Source of the DNA: Zygotorulaspora mrakii
Taxonomy: Eukaryota > Ascomycota > Saccharomycetes > Saccharomycetales > Saccharomycetaceae
Direction of reading: 5' to 3'
NCBI RefSeq assembly: GCF_013402915.1
Contig: NC_050725.1
Location: forward strand, 1,054,001-1,118,000
Length of the DNA: 64,000 bases
In this document: piece by piece, positions 56,355 to 64,000 of the stretch
How the letters are laid out: every line of letters starts with the position of its first letter
Numbering within the stretch: position 1 is the stretch's first letter
Notes under the pieces: model-generated
Database searches by the model: none
What the model was told of the DNA's origin: nothing
The model's input: only the letters and a program-made list of their open reading frames with translations
Position numbers and translations under genes: made by a program

Positions 56355-59300
56355 TTACAAGTGAATAGTAATATATGGTACTTCTACATCCTCACCTTCT
56401 TTATCATCAGCACAAATTTCTAAAATCATGGTACGAACGTGAGGTGGTACCTCTGTTTTTGTGATGAATTTGACCAACTGAGTGATCGTAAAGTTCATTC
56501 TCTCCTTCAGCTTCTTGGGTGGGAAAAAGGAAGCATATAATAATGACACCCCGTACGATAACATGCTAATTTCCAACCCTTCCTTTTCTTCAAAGTGTTT
56601 GATCAAATCGGCTAATTTGATATCACCTTGTATATCAAACCGATCCCATATTTTATCGTATGTCTTACCGTTGTAACTTGCTTTAGCCGAAGCAATAGGT
56701 TCGGAGAACCCAAAGAATGGAAGCGCTAGATTAACAAAGCCATTCTTGTATTGTTCAATATCTGTTTTTCCATCTGCGACTTTGTATAGTTCCAAATTGA
56801 CAAGTCCAGTTACCAAAGAGGTTGTAGTAGCTATTGCAGGAATAATACGACCTGCAATGAATTTAGTCTTTTGTCTATCAACTGTTTCAATGAAGTAGTT
56901 TTGAGCTCTGCAGTTTGAACAGGCAGTTATAAACTCAATATGATGATTCGTGTCATCATCTTTCTCGAATTCCACAGGATCTAGTTTAAACCCTACCAAA
57001 GATGAAGGATCAGGAAGTTCCGCTGCCAATGAGGATAAGGAGTCGCCTGAATCTTGTTTATCTGCATTTGGATCAGGATCTTCGTCATTTACTTGAATTT
57101 TGATATCAGATCTTGGAGAAAACTCTTGAATTGTCATACTATCTATCACCCTCGCGTAATGAGTTTTATCGGGCATATTTACGTCACCTTTCAGTCCGTA
57201 GTTAAATGCTCGCAGATTTGCACCGGCTATAACGAAGTCAAAATGATCAGGATTTGATATATCGAAGTTCAAAGGAGTAGGAGCACGTTTAGGCCCGGAC
57301 CAAAAAGGTTCACCATTTGATGTCTTCGCATCTGTGGGAAAATTATACAACAACTGTTTGATATCATGATTGAACTTTTTCTCAAATTCTAATCTCGCCC
57401 ATATAATACAATCATCGAAGCTCAATGGTCTTTTGCTTAACGAGTCATTAATATTCTCTAGAATAGATTTAACATCACCACTCTGCTTTAAAGTTTGCTC
57501 AACAAAATTAGGCTGCGTTAAGTACATGTTGACATTCTCGGGAGCATCTGTAAAATAACCTTGAAAAAGGGATTTAGCCCATGCAATTGTATGATCAATT
57601 TTATTAGGAAATGAACGCAAAGTACACAAGGGAATCGACTTCTCTGGTGGATCTCTAGAGGAGGAATACGATTCCGTTAATCTTGGAATGACCACTTGCG
57701 TGTTGCCCTTTGTACCTAAGGTACCGGACTCTAACAAAGGTTTCCTGTAGAAAACGCAACGACGATCAACGTACGTACGTGCATCCACATTATCTAATGC
57801 ATTTGTAACAAAATCAAGACTCTCCCAAAATGCATCGTCAAACAGGCCTTCCGTTTCGGGACCCACTTTATCAATTCTAGAGTCAATTTTACCAATCAAA
57901 CCTGGATTCATTGAACAGACTGCCTCTGCAGCGACCTCAGATTTGTTTCTCCCGACATCTTTTGGTCTAAATAAAAATTGACGATTTAGGTTGGATTTTT
58001 CAATAGAATCATTATCGGTTACGATAACGCTACCATTAGATCCAGAGCTTAATCCCATGAGAGCCCAATTCTTGAGCATTTCACAACCAATAGCCCCAGA
58101 GCCCACCAGGAAAACTCTCAAATTTGCAATTTTTTTCTGAAAGTCAAGACCAAAAACGGCAATTTGATTATCGTAACGAGAATTGATAGGTTTCGTAGAC
58201 TCTAAAGTTCTGATGTGACTCTTAGGATCTGGTAATGATTCCAAAGAATCGAAATACATAAATTGTTTCAAAGGTTGAAATTTACCTGAACAAGCTTTCA
58301 AAACTTCCTGTGCGACTAAACCACCAAAGAAAGCTACCATACCAGGAATGTCACCTCTTGCCTGGAACGCCAACTCTTTTATCAATTCTTTATCAACTGA
58401 AACATCGGATCCGCCCAAAACAGATGGATAAGTAGAAGCTAAATCTTCCGTCAATTTGATCACTTCAGCAGCATCTTGATCGTTTAAAGGTCTTGGTAAT
58501 GTGCCTTGATGATCGGAAGCGAATTGATCTAGAGCTTGAAAGCCTAAATGTAATTGACCTGATCTATCCAACTTGGCGAAATCTGAAAAAACAATTTCTG
58601 GTTCGGCTAAGGAATTCTGAAGGGATTTAAAAGACACCTGTTTTGGAACTTTAACTTCAGTGAACATGCCACCCTTTTTATATTTACCATATTGTGAAAC
58701 AGGGTCTATTTTGAATGCAAACGGCCCTAAAACTTCAACTTTGAATAGAGTACCGTCATTGAGTTTCTCGAGTCCTTGCACTTCAGAAAATTTGACGAAG
58801 TTACCATCTTCGAGACCGTGCCTGTTTTCGTCAAGCATGGTGACGGTTCCATCGGGTTCAATGTCGGACACAATACCCGTTCTTGGCTCTTCGCCTGTTG
58901 AGTCCAAAACAGTAAAGTTTTCACCGAAATCAACAAAGACACTACCAAAAAACCCCCTTGTTTCCGTGGAAATGAATTTAATATGTTTGGCATGGCAATA
59001 GTTGTTCAGTTGGATTCTTTCCTGTAAGGACACTGTGGTTGTTGCAACAATGACTTGATATTTTTGTAACGTTTCCTCATCTTGCAAAGATTCTACTACC
59101 TTTACTGGCACATAAGAGTTCAATTCAGCCAATCTATCTCTTGACACGCAATCTCTTGGTTTACCCAAATCTGCCTCTGTGAGAAAAAACTGTGTGGATA
59201 AATCTTGCAGGACTGCCGCCGCCGGGTCATACAAATCGAGAGACTTGACACCTGCAAGCACAACATTCTTCGCGATTTCAACTCCCAGACCTTGTAGACC

Positions 59301-59453
59301 AATGATCAACACGTTGGCATGCTGCATCCTCAACATGGCCTCTTTTCCGAGGACATATAACTGACGGGAATACAGACCCTCATCGATACTGCCGTCAGCA
59401 TTATCGAGGTCATACGCATTGGGATCCACATTGACACTATCAATAGCACTCAT
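56355..59453 (-). CDS. UBA1: Ubiquitin-activating enzyme E1
   Basis: Uba1 adenylates ubiquitin and transfers it to its own cysteine for delivery to E2s. The 1032-residue protein (S. cerevisiae 1024, YKL210W) starts with the inactive adenylation half ([14 protein letters not shown]). The active half has the nucleotide loop [16 protein letters not shown] and [21 protein letters not shown]. Catalytic Cys610 lies in [13 protein letters not shown], and the C-terminal ubiquitin-fold domain binds E2. The last residues are VPYITIHL. A perfect Rpn4 PACE site lies about 130 bases upstream. Confidence 0.98.
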   Translation of the reverse strand: MSAIDSVNVDPNAYDLDNADGSIDEGLYSRQLYVLGKEAMLRMQHANVLIIGLQGLGVEIAKNVVLAGVKSLDLYDPAAAVLQDLSTQFFLTEADLGKPRDCVSRDRLAELNSYVPVKVVESLQDEETLQKYQVIVATTTVSLQERIQLNNYCHAKHIKFISTETRGFFGSVFVDFGENFTVLDSTGEEPRTGIVSDIEPDGTVTMLDENRHGLEDGNFVKFSEVQGLEKLNDGTLFKVEVLGPFAFKIDPVSQYGKYKKGGMFTEVKVPKQVSFKSLQNSLAEPEIVFSDFAKLDRSGQLHLGFQALDQFASDHQGTLPRPLNDQDAAEVIKLTEDLASTYPSVLGGSDVSVDKELIKELAFQARGDIPGMVAFFGGLVAQEVLKACSGKFQPLKQFMYFDSLESLPDPKSHIRTLESTKPINSRYDNQIAVFGLDFQKKIANLRVFLVGSGAIGCEMLKNWALMGLSSGSNGSVIVTDNDSIEKSNLNRQFLFRPKDVGRNKSEVAAEAVCSMNPGLIGKIDSRIDKVGPETEGLFDDAFWESLDFVTNALDNVDARTYVDRRCVFYRKPLLESGTLGTKGNTQVVIPRLTESYSSSRDPPEKSIPLCTLRSFPNKIDHTIAWAKSLFQGYFTDAPENVNMYLTQPNFVEQTLKQSGDVKSILENINDSLSKRPLSFDDCIIWARLEFEKKFNHDIKQLLYNFPTDAKTSNGEPFWSGPKRAPTPLNFDISNPDHFDFVIAGANLRAFNYGLKGDVNMPDKTHYARVIDSMTIQEFSPRSDIKIQVNDEDPDPNADKQDSGDSLSSLAAELPDPSSLVGFKLDPVEFEKDDDTNHHIEFITACSNCRAQNYFIETVDRQKTKFIAGRIIPAIATTTSLVTGLVNLELYKVADGKTDIEQYKNGFVNLALPFFGFSEPIASAKASYNGKTYDKIWDRFDIQGDIKLADLIKHFEEKEGLEISMLSYGVSLLYASFFPPKKLKERMNFTITQLVKFITKTEVPPHVRTMILEICADDKEGEDVEVPYITIHL

Positions 59454-59582
59454 AACTCAAAGATTGTCTCAATATTTTGATGTATGTCAGGATATTCAGG
59501 GCCCTTCATATCAGTAAGTTGCGTACTTGCTTATTTGTGGAACCCCCTTCCATGCCGCCTTGCCCTCTCGGCGTTCTTGAGA

Positions 59583-59591
59583 TTTGCCACC
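59583..59591. promoter_or_regulatory. Rpn4 PACE site
   Basis: TTTGCCACC is the exact complement of the PACE consensus GGTGGCAAA. It lies between the divergent UBA1 and MOG1 starts, about 130 bases upstream of UBA1, and links the E1 to the proteasome regulon. Confidence 0.65.
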
Positions 59592-59706
59592 GAGCCGCCA
59601 GAGCGGGTAACAAACTGAGGCTCATCTTTTCAGGCAGGTATTACAATGAAGAGACTTGAACCTCTTAGTGGAGCATACAGAGTTCATAGATTTCAGTATA
59701 TCGGTT

Positions 59707-60276
59707 ATGCTTAAAAAATTAGATCTTTATGGTGGCGCTATTAGTACAGTGCTACCAGAAGGTTTCTTAGATGCCTCGTTATTGCGTGAGGTACCGGATA
59801 CCCAGGAAATATTTGTCAACAGTCGTGAGACTGGTGAAAAATTCGAGGATGGGTTGGGGCTGAATGAGAGTATTGTTGTGGACTTGCTGGAACGGGTTTC
59901 TGAGATTAATGACTATGGGGCTCTTAAAGTTCATCTGGAGGAAATAACAGACTTGAATGCCGGCAGGAATATGTCCATGGTCGAACACGAGACCCTAGCA
60001 AATGGAAGTCAGTGCTGTGTCGCGACAGAGTCGATAGATAAATGGGGCAAGCAGGAGAAAAAAGAGACAGTGGTGCTTTGTGTAGGGCTGATACGTTTAG
60101 CGGAGTTTTCTACCGACGTTGTGATCACGATCAATGTGCCTGTGGAGCCTGCAATGCATGCTGAGCTCGATCAGCTTGCTAAAAACAGGTTGCCTGAAAG
60201 AGCAACCACCGCATATGAGCTGCTAAAGAGCATGGTACGGGAGTTCAAAGTCGTAGATGGCTCTCTTTTTGTATAG
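59707..60276 (+). CDS. MOG1: Ran-binding nuclear import factor Mog1
   Basis: Mog1 binds Ran/Gsp1 and stimulates nucleotide release, supporting nuclear import. The 189-residue product has the family core KKLDLYGGAISTVLPEGFLDASLLREVPDTQEIFVNSRE, with acidic FEDGLGLNESIVVDLLE, then VVLCVGLIRLAEFSTDVVITINVP and a C-terminus ending VVDGSLFV, as in S. cerevisiae Mog1 (YJR074W, 218). The open frame extends to a TTG at 59656; I choose the ATG at 59707, which precedes the conserved LYGGAI motif. The shorter N-terminus relative to yeast is uncertain, as yeast has about 30 extra residues. Confidence 0.93.
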   Translation: MLKKLDLYGGAISTVLPEGFLDASLLREVPDTQEIFVNSRETGEKFEDGLGLNESIVVDLLERVSEINDYGALKVHLEEITDLNAGRNMSMVEHETLANGSQCCVATESIDKWGKQEKKETVVLCVGLIRLAEFSTDVVITINVPVEPAMHAELDQLAKNRLPERATTAYELLKSMVREFKVVDGSLFV

Positions 60277-60468
60277 TGTAAGTAAGCACGCAATGTAGGC
60301 GGTTAGACATCGTAAAGCATGATTTGGAAACGCCAAAATGAAGTTTCTCACAAGTTGAAAACAAGAATTGTGTCAAACGATGTAAGGAAAGGAAATAAAA
60401 CGGTATCTCGAGGCATAAGGAACGGTTGTCTGCTTTTTTGGAGCCTAAATATACTAGAGGTGACTATT

Positions 60469-61656
60469 ATGTCTAAAGGTAAGCGTGGCATTAATTTGAA
60501 ACTGGCCTTGTTGATCTGTGTTCCGGCACTTATCATTGCTATAATGCTGGTGAGGTTTTTGAACAACTCAAAGGCTGCAGATCTACAGAATCTTTTGCAG
60601 AACCTTAATAAGGAGATTAGTCAGAGCATCAACACAGCTGCATCGAATCAAAAGAGCGAAGCCGATCTGTTACAACATTTTGAACAATTGGCTAATGAAA
60701 TCAAGAGTAAACAAGAAGATCAAGCCAGGCAATTTGAGAGGCAACGCCGCATATTGGAAAAAAAGATCCAAAACTTAAAAGAGACACCTCTTCAAGGTAC
60801 ACTGCGTGAAAGATTAGCATACACGTTTGAATATGATGGAAATCACAAGTTTCCGGCTTTTATCTGGCAAACTAAGTCATCGATCGAAAGCGAATCTGTC
60901 AAAACACATGAACAGGAAGCGCAATGGAGAGAAAAAAACCCAGGTTTTGTGCACGAAGTCACAAACGATGATATGGCTAACGCCTTGGTGCATTATTTCT
61001 ACGGCTCCATTCCAGAAGTGATCGAAGCATATGACGCTTTGCCGTCTAAAATTTTAAAAATCGATTTTTTCAAATACCTTGTCTTATTGGCTCGTGGTGG
61101 TGTATACGCCGACGTGGACACTGCTCCAATACAAGCGATACCCAATTGGATTCCTGAAAACGTAGAGCCTCATAGGATTGGACTGATACTTGGAATAGAG
61201 CACGACGCAAGTGCTCCTGATTGGAAATCTCGATTTGTAAGAAGGTTGCAATTTTCGACCTGGATAATCCAGGCGAAGGCAGGCCATCCAGTTCTAAGAG
61301 AAATAGTTGCTCAGATAACCGAAAAGACCCTTGAACGTCAAAAGGATCAAGACTCAAACGTCAATTTAAGAAACGATTTGACCATTATGTCATGGACAGG
61401 TTCTGGACTTTGGACAGATGTCATATTTACTTACCTCAACGATTACATGAGGAGTGGAATAACAGAAAAGACCACTTGGAAAGATTTCCAAGACTTACGT
61501 GTTCCTAAATTAATCAGTGATATCCTTGTCTTCCCATCTTATTCCTTTAATGCGCCTTCTGAAATAAAAAACAATGATGCATGGAAAAATCTCTATTTCG
61601 CATCTCACAAAGGCAAAAAGTCTTGGAAGGCAGTGCCAAAAGTCGAGGGTAACTGA
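60469..61656 (+). CDS. HOC1: Alpha-1,6-mannosyltransferase Hoc1 (M-Pol II subunit)
   Basis: Hoc1 is a subunit of the Golgi mannan polymerase II complex with Anp1, Mnn9 and others. The 395-residue product (S. cerevisiae 396, YJR075W) has a short basic cytosolic tail, one membrane anchor (about 10-30), a coiled stem (about 40-105) and a GT32-type catalytic domain with FPAFIWQT, LKIDFFKYLVLLARGGVYADVDTAPI (DxD motif), WIIQAKAGHPVLREI and NLRNDLTIMSWTGSGLWTD. I start at the ATG at 60469, matching yeast; the frame has an earlier ATG at 60319 that would add 50 basic residues. It follows MOG1 in the same direction. Confidence 0.95.
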   Translation: MSKGKRGINLKLALLICVPALIIAIMLVRFLNNSKAADLQNLLQNLNKEISQSINTAASNQKSEADLLQHFEQLANEIKSKQEDQARQFERQRRILEKKIQNLKETPLQGTLRERLAYTFEYDGNHKFPAFIWQTKSSIESESVKTHEQEAQWREKNPGFVHEVTNDDMANALVHYFYGSIPEVIEAYDALPSKILKIDFFKYLVLLARGGVYADVDTAPIQAIPNWIPENVEPHRIGLILGIEHDASAPDWKSRFVRRLQFSTWIIQAKAGHPVLREIVAQITEKTLERQKDQDSNVNLRNDLTIMSWTGSGLWTDVIFTYLNDYMRSGITEKTTWKDFQDLRVPKLISDILVFPSYSFNAPSEIKNNDAWKNLYFASHKGKKSWKAVPKVEGN

Positions 61657-61817
61657 TAACTGTATAATAAATAATGTAAACACACACAGGCGTTTCCAAC
61701 TGCAAGAATAAAAGGATAGATATTCAGAGATGTGCCCAAAGCTCTACTAAAAACTGGGCTAAATAGACTTTCCTCGTCACTTATTAGATCTGTTGTCCCT
61801 ATCTGTTTGCTCATCAT
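61605..61817 (-). CDS. Possible small membrane protein between HOC1 and CDC11
   Basis: A minus-strand frame of 70 codons starts with two ATGs and overlaps the HOC1 3' end by about 50 bases. It has an acidic N-terminus (MMSKQIGTTDLISDEESLFS) and one hydrophobic segment of about 23 residues (about 33-55). A minus-strand TATATAAAG at 61990-61998, about 175 bases upstream, lies in the convergent interval, where promoters are not otherwise expected. I know no family match. Chance remains likely. Confidence 0.22.
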   Translation of the reverse strand: MMSKQIGTTDLISDEESLFSPVFSRALGTSLNIYPFILAVGNACVCLHYLLYSYQLPSTFGTAFQDFLPL

Positions 61818-62129
61818 GTATGACTATCCTTTCCAAGACTAGTGTGGCATTTATTTAAGAGCCGTGCAATGAAAAAATCTACTGAATTTGACAGCTGCAC
61901 TACGCCGTATTGTGGTAAACCTGCTGCCACAAGATTCTTACTTTGATCTTGGAAAGAAATTTTCGTATCTCTCCATCATATTTCGCTCTCTTTATATACG
62001 TGCGAGTTCACGAAAATTTTTTTTGGTAGTATATAATTTTGTCGTTTTGGCGGTGACGCGAAGGATTGCCCTAACTTTTATAGAGTAAAAAATTGTTATA
62101 TAACATGCAATACTGAAAAAATGGATGGC
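61657..62129. other. HOC1-CDC11 convergent interval
   Basis: About 470 bases between two stop codons, longer than the other convergent intervals here (5 to 164 bases). It contains promoter-like AT tracts and TATA motifs rather than only a terminator region. See the small minus-strand frame at 61605-61817. Confidence 0.4.
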
Positions 62130-63356
62130 CTACAATTCCGCCTCTGTCTCTTGTTTAAGGCGAGCTTCCCTCTCTATTCTATCCTCAATATCTCTCAATT
62201 CCTGTTCTCTTTCTAAAAGTTCTTTCCTTTTAAGTACTAATTCTTGTTGAACCCTCTCTTCAAATGCTTTTAATCTCTCCTCTTCTAACCTTATCTGCTC
62301 CTCTCTGGCCAAATAGGTATCTTGAGCTGGTGTCGTAGCAGCCGTTTTGGTAGATTGATTTGCTGTTGAAAGTTGGGGGGAAGCAACATATTCCGATTGG
62401 GATGATGAAATAATTGCAGAGGTACCAATGGCGCTAGCAGGTCCCTTTGAAAATGGAACTGCTTCGCCCGATAAAGCTTCTGTTCTATACCTTTCATATA
62501 GAACTTCGTGTGTGTAGTCTTTCAAGTCATGCAAATGCGAAATTAACAAGGTGTTTCTCAGAATGACAAAATCTGATATCGAAGAATCTTCGACATCTAA
62601 CATGCCCCACGGATATTTCCTACCACGAATCATGGTCCCGTCACCAAGGTTTTCAACATTATTTGAACCAATCACTGAAAATGGCAGCAAAGAACGAAGA
62701 TAAGAGTTCGTTTGATAGTCCTCTTCGGATATGTCCTCCTCGTCAAACGGAAAATTGTATATTGGAAGGTTGAACCTGTCGATATCTTCCATCATCAATT
62801 TTTTGTTGAGCTTCAGCTCATCAGGAGTGAGGGAGTCAGATTTACTGATCACTGGGATTACGTTGACAATTGATCCCAGCTGCCTGATAAATTCGACGTC
62901 GATCTCCTTTAAACCATGGCCTGTTGGATTGATCAAATATAGACAGCAGTGTATTCTGCCGTCTTTGAACCTTGGGTTTCTTCTAACACGACTCTCCTCC
63001 AGCAAGATTTCATCATACTGATGACGAATGTAATCTGAAATGACCTCGAAGGACGATGTATTATCAAGCGAGTCACCAAATCCTGGCGTATCAATGATAT
63101 TTAGCTGTATTTTCACACCTTCGTCATCCTCCAATTCAACTGTCTCTTCCCGCAACTGAAGATCTATTTCGGTCGAAGTATCTGTAGGTAGCATCACCGT
63201 AGTAGAAACATCCACGACCTGTTGTCCACAGAGTGTGTTGATGAAAGTGGATCTGCCACTACCGGACTGTCCAACGACCATTAACGTGAATGTGATCCCA
63301 CGTTTGAGATGCTTTCTTCTCCTCAACGTGGACGATGCCTCAACTATAGTAGCCAT
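62130..63356 (-). CDS. CDC11: Septin Cdc11
   Basis: Cdc11 is the terminal subunit of the septin octamer at the bud neck. The 408-residue protein (S. cerevisiae 415, YJR076C) has a polybasic stretch (RRRKHLKRGI) before the G1 loop GQSGSGRS at 29-36, in which Arg replaces the usual P-loop Lys, as in S. cerevisiae Cdc11. DTPGFGDSLDN (G3), SKSDSL (G4) and the septin unique element (RGRKYPWGMLDVEDSSISDFVILRN) follow. A C-terminal coiled coil (about 345-405, REEQIRLEEERLKAFEERVQ onward) pairs with Cdc12. The region between these (about 310-345) is Ser/Thr-rich and variable. Confidence 0.97.
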   Translation of the reverse strand: MATIVEASSTLRRRKHLKRGITFTLMVVGQSGSGRSTFINTLCGQQVVDVSTTVMLPTDTSTEIDLQLREETVELEDDEGVKIQLNIIDTPGFGDSLDNTSSFEVISDYIRHQYDEILLEESRVRRNPRFKDGRIHCCLYLINPTGHGLKEIDVEFIRQLGSIVNVIPVISKSDSLTPDELKLNKKLMMEDIDRFNLPIYNFPFDEEDISEEDYQTNSYLRSLLPFSVIGSNNVENLGDGTMIRGRKYPWGMLDVEDSSISDFVILRNTLLISHLHDLKDYTHEVLYERYRTEALSGEAVPFSKGPASAIGTSAIISSSQSEYVASPQLSTANQSTKTAATTPAQDTYLAREEQIRLEEERLKAFEERVQQELVLKRKELLEREQELRDIEDRIEREARLKQETEAEL

Positions 63357-64000
63357 TATTGGTTCTTCAATTGACGTATAATATCCCTGTGTAGTCGTTA
63401 TAACAATATACGCGTTTCTGTATTTATGATCTATTTACGTGTGCCCTGTTGATCCAGACGCCCTCCTTTGTATGTTTTCAACGCCATTCTCAACTTTTTG
63501 AAACGCAAATCGGACAAATTCCGGACACATCTTTAAGATCTCACAACATATCTAAAGTTCATGCAAATCATAAGCTTATTATAAACCAAGGTTGACGTTT
63601 AAACAAGACTATGCTTCTTATGAGGTTCAACTAGGATGAAGTCCCGGTAGCGCCCATGTATCGTAGACGGACGGTACTTCCAAAATCAGCCGATACTCGT
63701 GGACACAATGTGTGAACTATGGCTTCCTTTTTATTTGATTGTCTTTGATAGTCAGCTTCTTACGGAATGGCGACACGGTAATTCTGAACTTGCGTCTCAA
63801 ACGTAACCATCACATGCCTGACAGCGTCATTCATGTTCGATCAATGTAGCTCTTGGAGAAGAAGCTTCTATTCATGCCTCAAAGGTGAAACATACGACAT
63901 CGCCAGTTTTCAATTATCTGGTAACGAAAGTATCTTTAGTGTTGAAGCTGCATAGATTCAAGATCAAAGAGACTGTTTCGATCGAAAATCACGCAGCACT
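63357..64000. other. Region upstream of CDC11
   Basis: About 640 bases with no open frame of note and no RNA gene. In S. cerevisiae the next gene is MIR1 (YJR077C); if conserved, it would end beyond this edge. Confidence 0.45.

Overview
This window is nuclear DNA of a budding yeast in the family Saccharomycetaceae that did not pass through the whole-genome duplication. Genes are intronless and tightly packed, base composition is moderately AT-rich, and almost every protein has a clear Saccharomyces cerevisiae counterpart. From CDC8 (6437) to CDC11 (63356) the genes interleave two S. cerevisiae series without disorder: YJR057 to YJR076 (chromosome X) and YKL197 to YKL210 (chromosome XI). Every YJR gene keeps its orientation and every YKL gene is flipped. 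PTK, MNN4 and TOR, which are paralogous pairs in S. cerevisiae, occur once each. I cannot name the genus from sequence alone; Zygosaccharomyces, Torulaspora, Lachancea or Kluyveromyces-like yeasts all fit.

Layout. 1-6400: gene-poor, non-syntenic left end with a lone BIO3, a phytanoyl-CoA dioxygenase-like gene, a 12-bp tandem repeat and probable gene relics; it looks subtelomere-like. 6437-19385: CDC8, APS2, PEX1, PTK2, CBF1, MNN4, with a GC-rich island from CBF1 into the 5' part of MNN4. 19572-35283: NTA1, an unrecognised 121-codon gene, RPA12, CCT5, ARP3, the single TOR kinase, YAE1, RFC2. 35434-47990: EAP1, LOS1, HAM1, LIA1, ADD66, NPA3, EMC3, CBT1. 47991-51112: an accessory island with an aryl-alcohol dehydrogenase (AAD) gene between two inverted 58-bp TG...CA elements, ending at tRNA-Thr(CGU). 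51292-63356: OPI3, STE6, UBA1, MOG1, HOC1, CDC11. 63357-64000: no gene seen.

The gene set is mostly housekeeping: nucleotide metabolism (CDC8, HAM1), replication (RFC2), Pol I transcription (RPA12), tRNA export and Fe-S adaptor work (LOS1, YAE1), folding and assembly (CCT5, ADD66, NPA3, EMC3), growth control (TOR, EAP1), glycosylation (MNN4, HOC1), trafficking and cytoskeleton (APS2, ARP3, CDC11), ubiquitin activation (UBA1), phospholipid synthesis (OPI3) and mating (STE6).

The most interesting signals are the inverted 58-bp element pair around AAD; a candidate hybrid a2/Mcm1/alpha2 operator upstream of STE6; the conserved tRNA-Thr now separated from STE6 by OPI3; the GC island and His-rich CBF1; the HxE variant in the dioxygenase; and the unrecognised small gene between NTA1 and RPA12. 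Regulatory sites are motif matches read by eye, and functional statements rest on recognised families rather than experiments.
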